Source: an uncultured Lachnospiraceae bacterium (GTDB lineage Bacteria; Bacillota; Clostridia; Lachnospirales; Lachnospiraceae). Taken from it: DNA of 64,000 nucleotides. The stretch spans positions 62,001-126,000 of the forward strand of contig CAMEIX010000002.1 in the NCBI GenBank assembly GCA_945919075.1, in the 5' to 3' direction. The notes below the pieces were generated by a model. The model did not search any database, was not told the origin of the DNA, and saw nothing but the letters and a program-made list of their open reading frames with translations. Shown in pieces: positions 17,029 to 26,236 of this stretch (position 1 is the stretch's first letter; each line of letters starts with the position of its first letter). The position numbers were made by a program, and so were the translations under genes.

Positions 17029-18084
17029 ATGTTATCAATTGACGAAATATTACAGGTTGCCATTGAAGCAGGCGCCAGCGATGTCCATCTGACAGTAAAT
17101 GTGCCTCCTGTTATGCGTGTGCATGGTAGATTACAGGCATTAAATCATCCTGTGCTGATGCCGGATGATACATTGGCAATAGCAAAACAGATTACCAGTC
17201 CCAGCCAGTGGCAGGTTTTTGAGGAAAAGGGCGAAAACGACTTATCCTATTCCATGGCAAATTATGCACGTTTCCGTGTAAATATCTTTAAGCAGAGAGG
17301 ATCCGTGGCACTTGCACTTCGTCTTGTAGGTACCGATATTCCGACCCCTGAAAAACTGGGTATTCCGCAGTCCGTAGTAGACCTTCATACACGTAAAAGA
17401 GGATTGATTCTTGTAACCGGACCTACCGGTTCCGGTAAGTCCACCACACTTGCTGCTCTGATTGATAAGATTAACAGCAGCCGTGATGCACATATTATCA
17501 CGCTGGAGGACCCGATTGAGTACATGCATCATCACAAAATGTCCATCGTAAACCAGCGAGAAGTGGGCTCCGATACCGGTAACTACGCAAATGCACTTCG
17601 TGCTGCACTGCGTGAAGACCCGGATGTTATTCTGGTAGGAGAAATGCGTGACCTGGAAACCATCAGTATTGCCATTACGGCTGCAGAAACAGGTCACCTG
17701 GTATTGTCCACATTACATACCATTGGTGCGGCAGCTACCGTAGACCGTATCATTGACGTTTTCCCTCCCTATGAGCAGCAGCAGATTCGTATTCAGCTTG
17801 CCAGCGTATTAGAAGGTATTGTATCCCAGCAGCTTATTCCTACCTCTGACGGGCAGGGCCGTGTAGCTGCATTTGAGGTACTGCATTGTATTCATGCGGC
17901 ACGTAACCTGATACGTGAGAGTAAGAGCTATCAGCTCCCCAATATCATGCAGACAAACCGTAAGATGGGTATGATGACTATGGATGACGCCATTGTCCAG
18001 TTATACTTCGACGGTGTGATTGACAGGGATATGGCAATTCAGTACGCACAGGCTCCGGAAAATATGCTGGAAAAATTGTTCTAA
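17029..18084 (+). CDS. pilT: Type IV pilus retraction ATPase PilT
   Basis: A 351-residue hexameric secretion ATPase of the PilT branch: N-terminal PAS-like region, Walker A with Lys137 (GPTGSGKSTT), Asp box EDPIEY, Walker B in REDPDVILVGEMRD, and the AETGHLVLSTLHT histidine box. PilT disassembles pilin subunits at the inner membrane and powers pilus retraction and twitching. It lies outside the pil operon, directly behind tpiA, and is cut off from pilB by a strong terminator, so assembly and retraction ATPases are transcribed separately. AGGAGAGGG before the ATG is a good site. GEMRD in place of the usual GELRD is a minor variant. Confidence 0.95.
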   Translation: MLSIDEILQVAIEAGASDVHLTVNVPPVMRVHGRLQALNHPVLMPDDTLAIAKQITSPSQWQVFEEKGENDLSYSMANYARFRVNIFKQRGSVALALRLVGTDIPTPEKLGIPQSVVDLHTRKRGLILVTGPTGSGKSTTLAALIDKINSSRDAHIITLEDPIEYMHHHKMSIVNQREVGSDTGNYANALRAALREDPDVILVGEMRDLETISIAITAAETGHLVLSTLHTIGAAATVDRIIDVFPPYEQQQIRIQLASVLEGIVSQQLIPTSDGQGRVAAFEVLHCIHAARNLIRESKSYQLPNIMQTNRKMGMMTMDDAIVQLYFDGVIDRDMAIQYAQAPENMLEKLF

Positions 18085-18133
18085 ATTTATCTGCTTTAGA
18101 ATATTTTTATATTTGTAAAGCGGATGTAAAATG

Positions 18134-18173
18134 AAAAACACACTTGCTTTCCCCAAAAAGTGAGTGTGTTTTT
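18134..18173 (+). terminator. Terminator after pilT
   Basis: An 11-bp perfect stem (18134-18144 with 18163-18173) whose 3' arm ends in TTTTT. Confidence 0.85.
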
Positions 18174-18225
18174 ACAAATTTTGAATATTTTGTTAATTTT
18201 TTATGTATAATTTTACTAAAAAGGG

Positions 18226-18254
18226 TTGCAAATTGGACATAAAATGGTTACAAT
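18226..18254 (+). promoter_or_regulatory. Promoter of the pil operon
   Basis: TTGCAA (18226-18231), a 17-base spacer and TACAAT (18249-18254). The predicted leader is only about 35 bases, too short for a cyclic-di-GMP riboswitch such as those reported before some clostridial pilus operons. Confidence 0.7.
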
Positions 18255-18295
18255 GTAAATGAGAAATTGACTAAATGCGTTTAAGGTAGGTAGAC

Positions 18296-19990
18296 ATGAG
18301 CAGATATACTGGAAAGAAGATTCGTCTCGGTGAAGCTCTTGTTCTCAGTAATGCAATTACAGAAGAACAGTTACAGAGTGCATTGGAGGAACAGAAAGCA
18401 TCCGGTAAAAAACTGGGTGAGTTGTTGATTGAAAAGAATTTAATTACGGAAGATTTAATCGCACAGATATTAAGTGCACAGCTTGGTTATCCGATAATTG
18501 ATTTAGCAAATATTTCTATTTCCCCCGAAGTACAGTCGTTAGTTTCTTCTTCTGTACTGAAAAAATCCATGGTTCTTCCTTTGGAATATGCAGAAGATAA
18601 CATGAACATTCTTCGTGTTGCCATGGCAGATCCTTTGGACATTAATGCAATGGATGACATTTCCATTATTACAGGTTGTCAGGTAGAACCTCTGATTGCC
18701 ACTCCAAGAAGTGTCATGCTTGCGATTGACCGAATCTATGGCTCTGATGAAGTAAATTCCGCACTGGAAGAGTACGCGAAGGAAAGATTCGGTAACGAAG
18801 AGGAAGATGATTCCATCAATGAGGACATCAACAATTCCCCTATCGTAGTTCTGGTTAAGGAAATGATTGAAAAAGCTGCACGTCAGCGTTCTTCCGATAT
18901 ACATATTGAACCGATGGAGCGTTCGGTTCGCGTCCGTTATCGTATTGACGGTGCCTTGTATGAAAAAGGCAAATACGATATCAAAATTATGCCGGCTTTG
19001 TCAGCTCGTATTAAGATTATCGGCGGAATGGATATTTCCGAAAAGCGTAAACCTCAGGATGGTCGTATTACCCAGATGGTAGACCGTACCGAGTATGATA
19101 TCCGTGTATCTGTACTTCCTACAGTATACGGTGAGAAAATCGTTATGCGTCTTGCATCCAAGACCGCACTTAACAGAGAGAAGAGTCAGCTTGGTCTGAA
19201 GCCGGAAGAAATGGCCCGCTTCGACCACATTCTGAAAAACCCACACGGTATTTTGCTTGTTACCGGTCCTACCGGTTCCGGTAAGTCCACAACTCTTTAT
19301 ACCGCACTGAGTGAGTTGAATACAGAATATGTTAATATTATTACCGTTGAAGACCCTGTCGAAGCAAATATTGATGGTATCAACCAGGTACATGTTAATC
19401 CGAAAGCGGATTTGACCTTTGCAAGTGCACTGCGTTCCATCTTACGTCAGGACCCGGATATCATCATGATCGGTGAAATCCGTGACCAGGAGACGGCGAG
19501 CATCGCGGTACAGGCTTCTATCACCGGTCACTTGGTTGTAAGTACTTTGCATACCAACTCTTCCGCAAGTACCATTACCCGTCTTGCGGACATGGGTATT
19601 GAACCATACCTGATTGCAGACTCCATTGTAGGCGTTATTGCACAGCGACTTGTCCGTAGACTCTGCCCCGCATGTAAAGAGGCAAGACTTGCAGACGAAG
19701 AAGAAAAGGAAATCATGAACTGCAAGCCGGATGAAGAGGTTACTATTTATGAGCCTAAAGGTTGCTTCCAGTGTGATAACATGGGTTACAAGGGACGAAT
19801 CGGTGTTTATGAAATTATGGAGATGACTCCTGCACTGAAACGAATTATCAGTAAGGAAGGAAATGCGGAAGAAATTAAGGAACAGGCTATCGCGGATGGC
19901 ATGAATACCCTGCGTATGAGTGCTACCAAACTGGTATTGGAGGGTGTCACCTCATATAATGAAATGATGAAGGTATCATTCGATATCTAA
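18296..19990 (+). CDS. pilB: Type IV pilus assembly ATPase PilB
   Basis: A 564-residue GspE/PilB ATPase that drives pilin polymerisation. An N-terminal MshEN-like region has two RLGE / KLGE repeats (residues about 10-65), followed by the N2 domain, Walker A GPTGSGKSTT, EDPVEA, RQDPDIIMIGEIRD and GHLVVSTLHT, and a four-cysteine zinc element (CPAC and CFQC). MshEN domains of this type bind cyclic-di-GMP in some PilB and MshE proteins, so direct control is possible but not proven here. The Shine-Dalgarno AAGGTAGG is weak. First gene of the pil operon; pilC follows after 12 bases. Confidence 0.95.
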   Translation: MSRYTGKKIRLGEALVLSNAITEEQLQSALEEQKASGKKLGELLIEKNLITEDLIAQILSAQLGYPIIDLANISISPEVQSLVSSSVLKKSMVLPLEYAEDNMNILRVAMADPLDINAMDDISIITGCQVEPLIATPRSVMLAIDRIYGSDEVNSALEEYAKERFGNEEEDDSINEDINNSPIVVLVKEMIEKAARQRSSDIHIEPMERSVRVRYRIDGALYEKGKYDIKIMPALSARIKIIGGMDISEKRKPQDGRITQMVDRTEYDIRVSVLPTVYGEKIVMRLASKTALNREKSQLGLKPEEMARFDHILKNPHGILLVTGPTGSGKSTTLYTALSELNTEYVNIITVEDPVEANIDGINQVHVNPKADLTFASALRSILRQDPDIIMIGEIRDQETASIAVQASITGHLVVSTLHTNSSASTITRLADMGIEPYLIADSIVGVIAQRLVRRLCPACKEARLADEEEKEIMNCKPDEEVTIYEPKGCFQCDNMGYKGRIGVYEIMEMTPALKRIISKEGNAEEIKEQAIADGMNTLRMSATKLVLEGVTSYNEMMKVSFDI

Positions 19991-20002
19991 TAAGGAGGCT
20001 AC

Positions 20003-21217
20003 ATGGCAAGTTACGGCTACGAGGCATTGAATGGTGCCAACAAACAAGTTAAGGGCAGCGTTGAGGCTGACAATATTGAAATTGCTAGACAAGAGTTAAA
20101 GAAACAGGGCTATCAGGTTATCAGCATCAAACCACAGTCCATGTTAAGTAAGGATATCAACATTAAGGTGGGCGGTTGGCCCACACCCCGAGACATGAGC
20201 GTTTTCTGTAGACAGTTCGTCAGCATGACAAGAGCGGGTGTTACCATTTCGGAAGCACTGAAGATGCTATCCGAACAGACAGAAAATGACCGATTAAGAG
20301 AGGCTACCGAGGGCGTTCGCGTGAACGTGGAAAAGGGTGAAACTTTAGCACATTCCCTTTCCGCATATCCTAAGATTTTCCCTTCCCTGCTAATCAACAT
20401 GGTGGAAGCGGGAGAAGCATCCGGTAGTTTGGATGTGGCACTGGAACGAATGTCCACCCATTTCGAATCCTCTGCAAAGACTGCATCCCTGGTGAAAAAA
20501 GCCATGATTTACCCCATTGCGGTGTGCGTGGTTGCCCTTGCAGTAGTAGTAGTAATGCTGGTAGTGGTTATTCCTAACTACGCATCCATGTTTGAAGAGT
20601 TGGGAACAGATTTACCGGCGCTGACCAAAATGGTAAAGGCGGCCAGCGATTTCCTGATACAAAAGTGGTTCATTGTGGTGCCGTTAGTAATTGCTATCGT
20701 GGTAGCGGTAAAGATGTTTGCCAGCACCGATACGGGAATTCATTTCTTCCACAAACTGAAATTGACAATTCCCATGTTTAAGGTTTTGGAAATGAAAACC
20801 GCATCCTCCCAGATGGCACGTACCTTAAGTACCCTGATGGCAGCCGGTGTTCCCCTGGTGGAGGCCGTGGATATCGTATCCAATATCATGGGAAATGTAT
20901 ATTATAAAGAAGCACTGGTAGATGCCAAGAATGAAATCATCATCGGCCAGCCTCTTTCCAGACCCATTGAACAGTCCGGTCTTTTCCCTCCCATGGTTTA
21001 CCATATGATTCGTATCGGAGAGGAAACCGGTAATACCGAGGAAATGCTTTCCAAACTTGCGGATTACTACGACGAAGAAGTAGAAGCAGCAGTTGCAGCC
21101 TTCATGGCAGCGTTAGAGCCGGTCATCATCATCGTACTGGCAGGAATTGTTTTGGTTCTGGTTGGTGCATGTCTCTTACCCATGCTTACCATGTACGAAA
21201 CACTCAATAATATGTAA
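20003..21217 (+). CDS. pilC: Type IV pilus inner-membrane platform PilC
   Basis: A 404-residue GspF/PilC protein with two homologous cytoplasmic helical domains (about 65-190 and 265-390) and three membrane helices near residues 168-195, 218-238 and 372-395. FCRQFVSMTRAGVTISEAL and ARTLSTLMAAGVPLVEAV are the paired family signatures. It forms the base through which PilB rotates or adds pilins. Strong AAGGAGG before the ATG. Full length for the family. A small hairpin separates it from pilA. Confidence 0.95.
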   Translation: MASYGYEALNGANKQVKGSVEADNIEIARQELKKQGYQVISIKPQSMLSKDINIKVGGWPTPRDMSVFCRQFVSMTRAGVTISEALKMLSEQTENDRLREATEGVRVNVEKGETLAHSLSAYPKIFPSLLINMVEAGEASGSLDVALERMSTHFESSAKTASLVKKAMIYPIAVCVVALAVVVVMLVVVIPNYASMFEELGTDLPALTKMVKAASDFLIQKWFIVVPLVIAIVVAVKMFASTDTGIHFFHKLKLTIPMFKVLEMKTASSQMARTLSTLMAAGVPLVEAVDIVSNIMGNVYYKEALVDAKNEIIIGQPLSRPIEQSGLFPPMVYHMIRIGEETGNTEEMLSKLADYYDEEVEAAVAAFMAALEPVIIIVLAGIVLVLVGACLLPMLTMYETLNNM

Positions 21218-21227
21218 TGAATTAATT

Positions 21228-21251
21228 GATGAGGGGTAGGGCTCATCTTTT
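21228..21251 (+). terminator. Weak hairpin between pilC and pilA
   Basis: GATGAG (21228-21233) pairs with CTCATC (21242-21247), followed by TTTT. It may be a partial terminator or an RNA end that stabilises the major pilin message; no clear pilA promoter was found downstream. Confidence 0.35.
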
Positions 21252-21292
21252 AAGATAAAAATAATAGTACTATTAAAAAAGGAGAGAATAAT

Positions 21293-21661
21293 ATGAAAAA
21301 GGATAACAAAGGTTTTTCACTCGTTGAATTGATTATCGTTATTGCAATCATGGCAGTACTCGTAGGTCTTCTTGCACCTCAGTATCTGAAGTATGTATCT
21401 AACTCCAAGGTATCTACCGATATCTCCAATGCACAGGAAATTGCTACTGCAATTAATGTTGCATTCGCTGATGACAGTCTTACCAGCCTTGCTAATATGC
21501 CCGGTGGTGCAGGTAACTTCCCTGATTCCAAGTATGACAAGACCTTTACTTGGCTTGTAACCACAGATGACAATGGCGTTAACAAGATTACTCTTGGTGG
21601 TAAGGATATTTATCCTGATCCCAAGGCAGCTGGTGCTTACTATACCACATATCACAAATAA
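21293..21661 (+). CDS. pilA: Major type IV pilin
   Basis: A 122-residue type IVa-like prepilin. The short leader MKKDNKG is cleaved after Gly7, giving mature FSLVE with Glu at +5 and a hydrophobic helix (residues 8-30) for membrane storage and fibre packing. The globular part is small (about 85 residues) and has no cysteine, so the usual C-terminal disulphide loop is absent. The AGGAGAG site is good, and the codons resemble those of the glycolytic genes, which suggests high expression. Position between pilC and pilD and the short head make it the likely main subunit. Confidence 0.88.
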   Translation: MKKDNKGFSLVELIIVIAIMAVLVGLLAPQYLKYVSNSKVSTDISNAQEIATAINVAFADDSLTSLANMPGGAGNFPDSKYDKTFTWLVTTDDNGVNKITLGGKDIYPDPKAAGAYYTTYHK

Positions 21662-21690
21662 GTTTTACTATTTGAAAGGTTATTGCCTCC

Positions 21691-22464
21691 ATGGATAACA
21701 TCCCTACAATGTTACAGATAACTTTATATCTTTTAGTATTCCTTTATGGAATTGTAATCGGCAGTTTTATCAATGTTTTGACCATTCGCATTCCGCGAAA
21801 GGAAAACTTTATTAAAACCAGATCCCATTGTGATTCCTGTGGATATGAACTTAAATGGTATGATTTAATCCCTATCGTAAGTTATCTGAGCCTGGGTGGC
21901 AAATGCCGAAAATGTAAAACAAAGATTTCCGCTTCGCACCTCTATATGGAGGTGCTAAGCGGTATCCTTTATGTAATTGTTTTTTATGTAGCAGGCTTTT
22001 CAGTGGATTCTATTCTGATATGTCTGCTTAGCAGTGCGTTGTTGGCACTTAGTGTTATTGATTTTAAGACCTATGAAATTCCGGTTGGGTTTCAATGGGT
22101 AATTTTGGTGCTGGCGGTTGCAAGAACCGGTCTGGATTATCATAACTGGTTAAACCATGTGATTGGTTTTTTTGCAGTCAGCCTGTTTTTATACTTACTG
22201 TATATGGTAAGTAAAGGCGCCGCAATCGGCGGCGGTGATGTGAAACTGATGGCAGTCTGCGGACTGTTCCTCGGTTGGAAACTTGTACTATTTGCTTTTT
22301 TGGCAGGTTGTGTCGTGGGTTCTATAATCCATATAATACGTATGAAGCTTTCAGATGAAAGCCACGTGCTTGCCATGGGGCCTTATCTATCCATTGGAGT
22401 ATTTGTTGCTGCACTTTGGGGCGATAGGATATTATCATGGTATTTAGGAATATTGGGTATTTAA
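21691..22464 (+). CDS. pilD: Prepilin peptidase PilD
   Basis: A 257-residue polytopic membrane aspartyl protease that cleaves and often N-methylates prepilins. Seen: the N-terminal domain with two CxxC pairs (CDSC and CRKC) around WYDLIPIVSYL, then six or so helices with catalytic Asp residues in DFKTYEIP and GGGDVKL. Full length, so both the peptidase and methyltransferase regions are likely present. The ribosome site upstream (AAAGG) is modest. Processes the five prepilin-like products of this operon. Confidence 0.94.
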   Translation: MDNIPTMLQITLYLLVFLYGIVIGSFINVLTIRIPRKENFIKTRSHCDSCGYELKWYDLIPIVSYLSLGGKCRKCKTKISASHLYMEVLSGILYVIVFYVAGFSVDSILICLLSSALLALSVIDFKTYEIPVGFQWVILVLAVARTGLDYHNWLNHVIGFFAVSLFLYLLYMVSKGAAIGGGDVKLMAVCGLFLGWKLVLFAFLAGCVVGSIIHIIRMKLSDESHVLAMGPYLSIGVFVAALWGDRILSWYLGILGI

Positions 22465-22532
22465 TATTAAGAAATTAGATAAGAGTTTTCCTGTGGAATC
22501 ATTCATTTGGAAAGCGGCAGAAAGGAATATTT

Positions 22533-24200
22533 ATGGCAAAAATACTTGGCATTGAAATTGGTAGTTCCATAACACGTATTTGTGAAATGGATTACAAGAC
22601 CAAAAATCCGAAACTATATAAGTATGTATGTATCCCTACTCCGAACGGGGTTGTGGATGATGGATTCTTAAGTGAAAATGTGGAATTTTCTTTAGCACTT
22701 AAGAAGGCTTTAACTGATAATAAGATCACAACGAAGCAGGTAATTTTTTCAATCTCTTCTTCTAAGATTGTTACAAGAGAGGTTACCATTCCTGCTGTTA
22801 AGACGGCTCAGGTCGGAACTTATATCCGTGCAAATGCAACGGATTATTTCCCTATTGACCTGACCCTATATGAACTTGCCCATATTGTTTTGGGAGGATT
22901 TAAAGCAGAAGACGGTTCTGATAAACTCCGCGTTATGGTGATTGCGGCAAGTAAAGAACTGGTTGCCGGTTACTCCACACTTGCTTCTTCCTGCAACTTA
23001 AAACTTCAGGCAGTTGACTATGCCGGAAATTCGGTATTCCAGTTAATGAAGGAAGAGAATAACGGTGAGACGGAACTGATTGTAAAGGTGGAAGAAAATT
23101 CTACCATTGCATCCGTAATCAGCAACCGCAGTCTTGTTCTTCAGCGTAACCTTGCATTCGGTATTGACAGAGCAGTCAATGCCATGGTGGATGCACCGGA
23201 ATATGCCGAAGATAATTACGAAGCGGCTCTTGCTACCATGTGCAGAAGAGCCTGCGTGAAGGTGGTATTAAGCGAACGTACCAGAATGATTGAACCGGAA
23301 AGCTCTGCCGGCGAAAGTGAAGCCATGACAGAAGCACGCAGACGTATTACTGAGACCTTTACACAGATGATCAGTAATATTGCCCGTATCATCGAATTAC
23401 ATAACCAGAAAGATAAGGAAAATCCCATTTCCCAGATTACACTGGTAGGTGTGGGTAGTGAAGTGGTTGGGTTAAATAAATTGTTTACCAACGAACTTGG
23501 AATTCCCACGAGAGTAGTGAAAAATTTAAGAAGTGTTTCTTATTTCCACTCTGTGGATCAGGAAAGTATTGCAAAATATATTTCCTGTATCGGTGCTACC
23601 TTTGATCCGGTTAACCTGTTAAGTGAGGGAACCAAGCAGAAGGTTAAGACCACCGTCAACTATGCACAGCTTTCCTTATTGTTTGCTGTATTATTTATAA
23701 TTATCAATGCATTTTTGTGCTATAAAGCCATTCCACCTTACCTTGAGCAGCAGGAAAAGGAGACGGATTTAAAAGCGAAAGAAGCCGAATATGCTCCGGC
23801 AGAACCGATTTATCATCAGTACAACGATATGCTGGATTTCTATAATCAGGCAATTGTACTGGGAAATGTAATCAACCATCCGAATGACCAGTTAATTGCT
23901 TTCATGGAAGAACTGGAAAGCAAAATTTTGCAGTCTGCCTGCATACTGGAGTTTACTTCCATGGGGGATATGGCTGTTATTAAGTTCCAGGCAAACGATT
24001 ACGAAGAGGCAGCAAAGATAATTGAAACCATGCGTACCTTCAAGAGTCTCGCCAATGTAACTTCCTCTGAAATTATAGAAGTTAAGATTGAGGCAAGAGA
24101 AGCTACTGCAAATACAGAAGCTGTGGAAGCGTCCCAGCATGTAGAGTTTGAAGTGGTTTGCTACTATCTGGAACCTGCTATAAAAACAGGGAATAAATAA
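22533..24200 (+). CDS. pilM: PilM-PilN fusion pilus alignment protein
   Basis: A 555-residue protein. Residues 1-350 are PilM-like, an actin-fold cytoplasmic ATP binder (IEIGSSITRICEM at the start, VGVGSEVVGL near 310). They are followed by VNLLSE at 360-365, which matches the conserved INLLP peptide at the start of PilN, a membrane helix at about 379-398, and a 155-residue extracytoplasmic part with a coiled coil and PilN/GspL-like fold. In most species PilM and PilN are separate proteins that bind through exactly that peptide; here they are one chain. No separate pilN is present. pilO follows after 14 bases. Strong for PilM; the PilN half is assigned by position and motif. Confidence 0.85.
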   Translation: MAKILGIEIGSSITRICEMDYKTKNPKLYKYVCIPTPNGVVDDGFLSENVEFSLALKKALTDNKITTKQVIFSISSSKIVTREVTIPAVKTAQVGTYIRANATDYFPIDLTLYELAHIVLGGFKAEDGSDKLRVMVIAASKELVAGYSTLASSCNLKLQAVDYAGNSVFQLMKEENNGETELIVKVEENSTIASVISNRSLVLQRNLAFGIDRAVNAMVDAPEYAEDNYEAALATMCRRACVKVVLSERTRMIEPESSAGESEAMTEARRRITETFTQMISNIARIIELHNQKDKENPISQITLVGVGSEVVGLNKLFTNELGIPTRVVKNLRSVSYFHSVDQESIAKYISCIGATFDPVNLLSEGTKQKVKTTVNYAQLSLLFAVLFIIINAFLCYKAIPPYLEQQEKETDLKAKEAEYAPAEPIYHQYNDMLDFYNQAIVLGNVINHPNDQLIAFMEELESKILQSACILEFTSMGDMAVIKFQANDYEEAAKIIETMRTFKSLANVTSSEIIEVKIEAREATANTEAVEASQHVEFEVVCYYLEPAIKTGNK

Positions 24201-24214
24201 GGGGGAAACAGACA

Positions 24215-24946
24215 ATGAAGAATAAGCAGAAATCAATGATGACAATGGTCCTCCTGGCAGGAGTCCTGATAACCATTCTGGTTTATATGTATGTCTACAA
24301 TGAATTTAACAAAAAAACAGAGAATTTGAAAAACTCCAATGCAACCCTGCAGACCCGTGTGGATGAATTAAAAGAGTATTACGATGCTATGGAAGAGCAC
24401 AAGGAAGATATCAAGAAGATGACAGCAGAGATCGAAAAGAAGTTGGGTGTCTTCCCTGCCTATATAAGAGAAGAAGATGCGGTAGCACTTGCATTACAAC
24501 CTTTAAAGAAGCAGATCCTGATAGATTTTGAATCCATTGCCATGGGTAATAATGAGGTAATAGGTACCATCGATGCGGAAGTGGTACAGGCAGCAAAACT
24601 GGAAAAATACCAGGATAAAATCGAAATCTATGAAAAACTGGTTACCTATAGCAGTGTTACCACATACAGTGATTTAAAAGATGTTATTAAAATCTATAAT
24701 GCATACGGCGATGGTATGAACATTGATACGATTTCCTTCTTCAAAGTAGCAGATACCAATGTTCTGGAAGGTACTATCGATTGCAAGTTCTATTTTGCAA
24801 CCGGAACAGGTGCAAGCTATAAGGCACCTACTTTCAGCACTTATCCTGTAGGTTCTACCGATCTCTTTAAGGTGGTAGGTTCTGAAGAAGAAATTGATTA
24901 TTCCGTATTTGGCTTGGGTGAAGACGAAATCCCCGTTGTTGAATAA
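24215..24946 (+). CDS. pilO: PilO-like pilus alignment protein
   Basis: A 243-residue bitopic protein: a membrane helix at about 9-28, a coiled coil at 30-75 and an extracytoplasmic domain. This is the PilO/GspM layout, which with PilN forms the inner-membrane ring linking PilM to the fibre. Sequence similarity of PilO proteins is low and I see no diagnostic motif, so the call depends on order (after the PilMN fusion, before the minor pilins), size and topology. The C-terminal 45 residues beyond the usual core are acidic. GGGGGAAA precedes the ATG. Confidence 0.72.
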   Translation: MKNKQKSMMTMVLLAGVLITILVYMYVYNEFNKKTENLKNSNATLQTRVDELKEYYDAMEEHKEDIKKMTAEIEKKLGVFPAYIREEDAVALALQPLKKQILIDFESIAMGNNEVIGTIDAEVVQAAKLEKYQDKIEIYEKLVTYSSVTTYSDLKDVIKIYNAYGDGMNIDTISFFKVADTNVLEGTIDCKFYFATGTGASYKAPTFSTYPVGSTDLFKVVGSEEEIDYSVFGLGEDEIPVVE

Positions 24947-24969
24947 GTAACAGTATAAGGATTGATGAT

Positions 24970-26220
24970 ATGAGCAGAAACAAAATGAAGCATAAGGTAT
25001 TAAAAAATAATAAAGGTATGACCCTGGTCGAAGTTCTGGTTGCCATGATGATTCTGACAGTGGTTTCTTTAGTCTTGTTGCGGGCTTTTGTTTCTGCAAC
25101 CAAGTACAATAAGATTGCAAAGGAAAAGCAGAGAGAAATTACCCTGGCACAGAGTATTATGGAATCCTTCAAGGCCTATGATATGGAAGAGATTGTGAAA
25201 CAGTTTCATGGTGTAGATGTCTTCCGTATTTATTCCGGTGCACATGGAACTGTCGGAGAGGTTGGAGGAAACAGTTATGACGCCTCAAAAGATGAGTTCG
25301 TAAGAAATGACGGGGGTGCTGATCCTGCTAATGCGGATAAGTATGAGTTTAAAATTGAGAGTGTAGATTATGATGGTGGGCTTTATGATGTGCAGATAAC
25401 ACTGGAGCCCGATAAATCGGTAAATTCACTTGTTGAAATTGCAGAGGCCCCGGAATTTAATAAGTTCAATGATGCTTTCTATTCCGGAGAAACTGCAGCA
25501 CAGGCAAATGCTCAAATTTTGGATAAAGCGAAGAATTATCTGGTTACAAACGAAGCATTTGATACTTCCGATTCCGGAAATCCGGATCTGGATAATTTTA
25601 GTGATATGAGCAGTTACATCAATGTGATTTCCCGAGATCTTTATGTGACCATGGATTATAGTGGTTCTGCACAGGTCGTGAATGTAAAATCGGTTTATGA
25701 CTTTGAAATAAATGGGATATCTTTTTCCTGTACGGATGGAACCAGTGTAACGGATGGTATTTATGACTCCTCATTAATTGATGATGTGGTATTCGAGACG
25801 AAGATTTATGATAACAGCATTACCGGTGCAGGTACGGCATCACTCAATAATGTATACATCAATTACTGCCCATATTATGCAAGTCCTACCGTGGATAGTC
25901 TTCATATTAGCAATAATCTGGGCGGAACCAAAGATGTCTATCTGATTAAACTGTCACAAGGGTTCAGCGGCACATTATTAAACACTTATGAGAGTTCTTA
26001 CAGACCTTCCGTATCCGTTACAAATTGTGAACTTTACACCAATGTTTATACACATTTGGTTACAGGAAATCAGATTGCGGGAACTATGCCTTTAAGTTCG
26101 TTCCATTTGGAGTTATATAAGAAAGAATGGAAAAATCTGGAATATATTGTAAAGATCAAAGTTAAGAACCAAAAGACTTCGGAAGAGTTTGAACTTGTTG
26201 GATCTATCTATGATAAGTAA
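24970..26220 (+). CDS. Minor pilin, PilV-like, 416 residues
   Basis: The prepilin leader ends at Gly16, then MTLVE with Glu at +5 and a hydrophobic helix to about residue 38. The remaining 375 residues are an extracytoplasmic, beta-rich, Asp/Asn/Ser/Tyr-rich region of no family I recognise, far longer than ordinary pilins. It is one of four minor pilin genes in a row at the end of the operon, the place of the pilus-tip initiation complex (PilV/PilW/PilX or GspI/J/K). Probably a tip or adhesive subunit. Confidence 0.78.
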   Translation: MSRNKMKHKVLKNNKGMTLVEVLVAMMILTVVSLVLLRAFVSATKYNKIAKEKQREITLAQSIMESFKAYDMEEIVKQFHGVDVFRIYSGAHGTVGEVGGNSYDASKDEFVRNDGGADPANADKYEFKIESVDYDGGLYDVQITLEPDKSVNSLVEIAEAPEFNKFNDAFYSGETAAQANAQILDKAKNYLVTNEAFDTSDSGNPDLDNFSDMSSYINVISRDLYVTMDYSGSAQVVNVKSVYDFEINGISFSCTDGTSVTDGIYDSSLIDDVVFETKIYDNSITGAGTASLNNVYINYCPYYASPTVDSLHISNNLGGTKDVYLIKLSQGFSGTLLNTYESSYRPSVSVTNCELYTNVYTHLVTGNQIAGTMPLSSFHLELYKKEWKNLEYIVKIKVKNQKTSEEFELVGSIYDK

Positions 26221-26236
26221 TGATAGGGGAAGAGAG

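Noticed and set aside
18131-18163. Ten-codon ATG frame after pilT
   Set aside because: It coincides with the terminator stem and has no ribosome site.
18174-18295. Cyclic-di-GMP riboswitch before pilB
   Set aside because: The predicted leader is about 35 bases and no conserved aptamer core was seen; the same holds for 37462-37753 before flgB.
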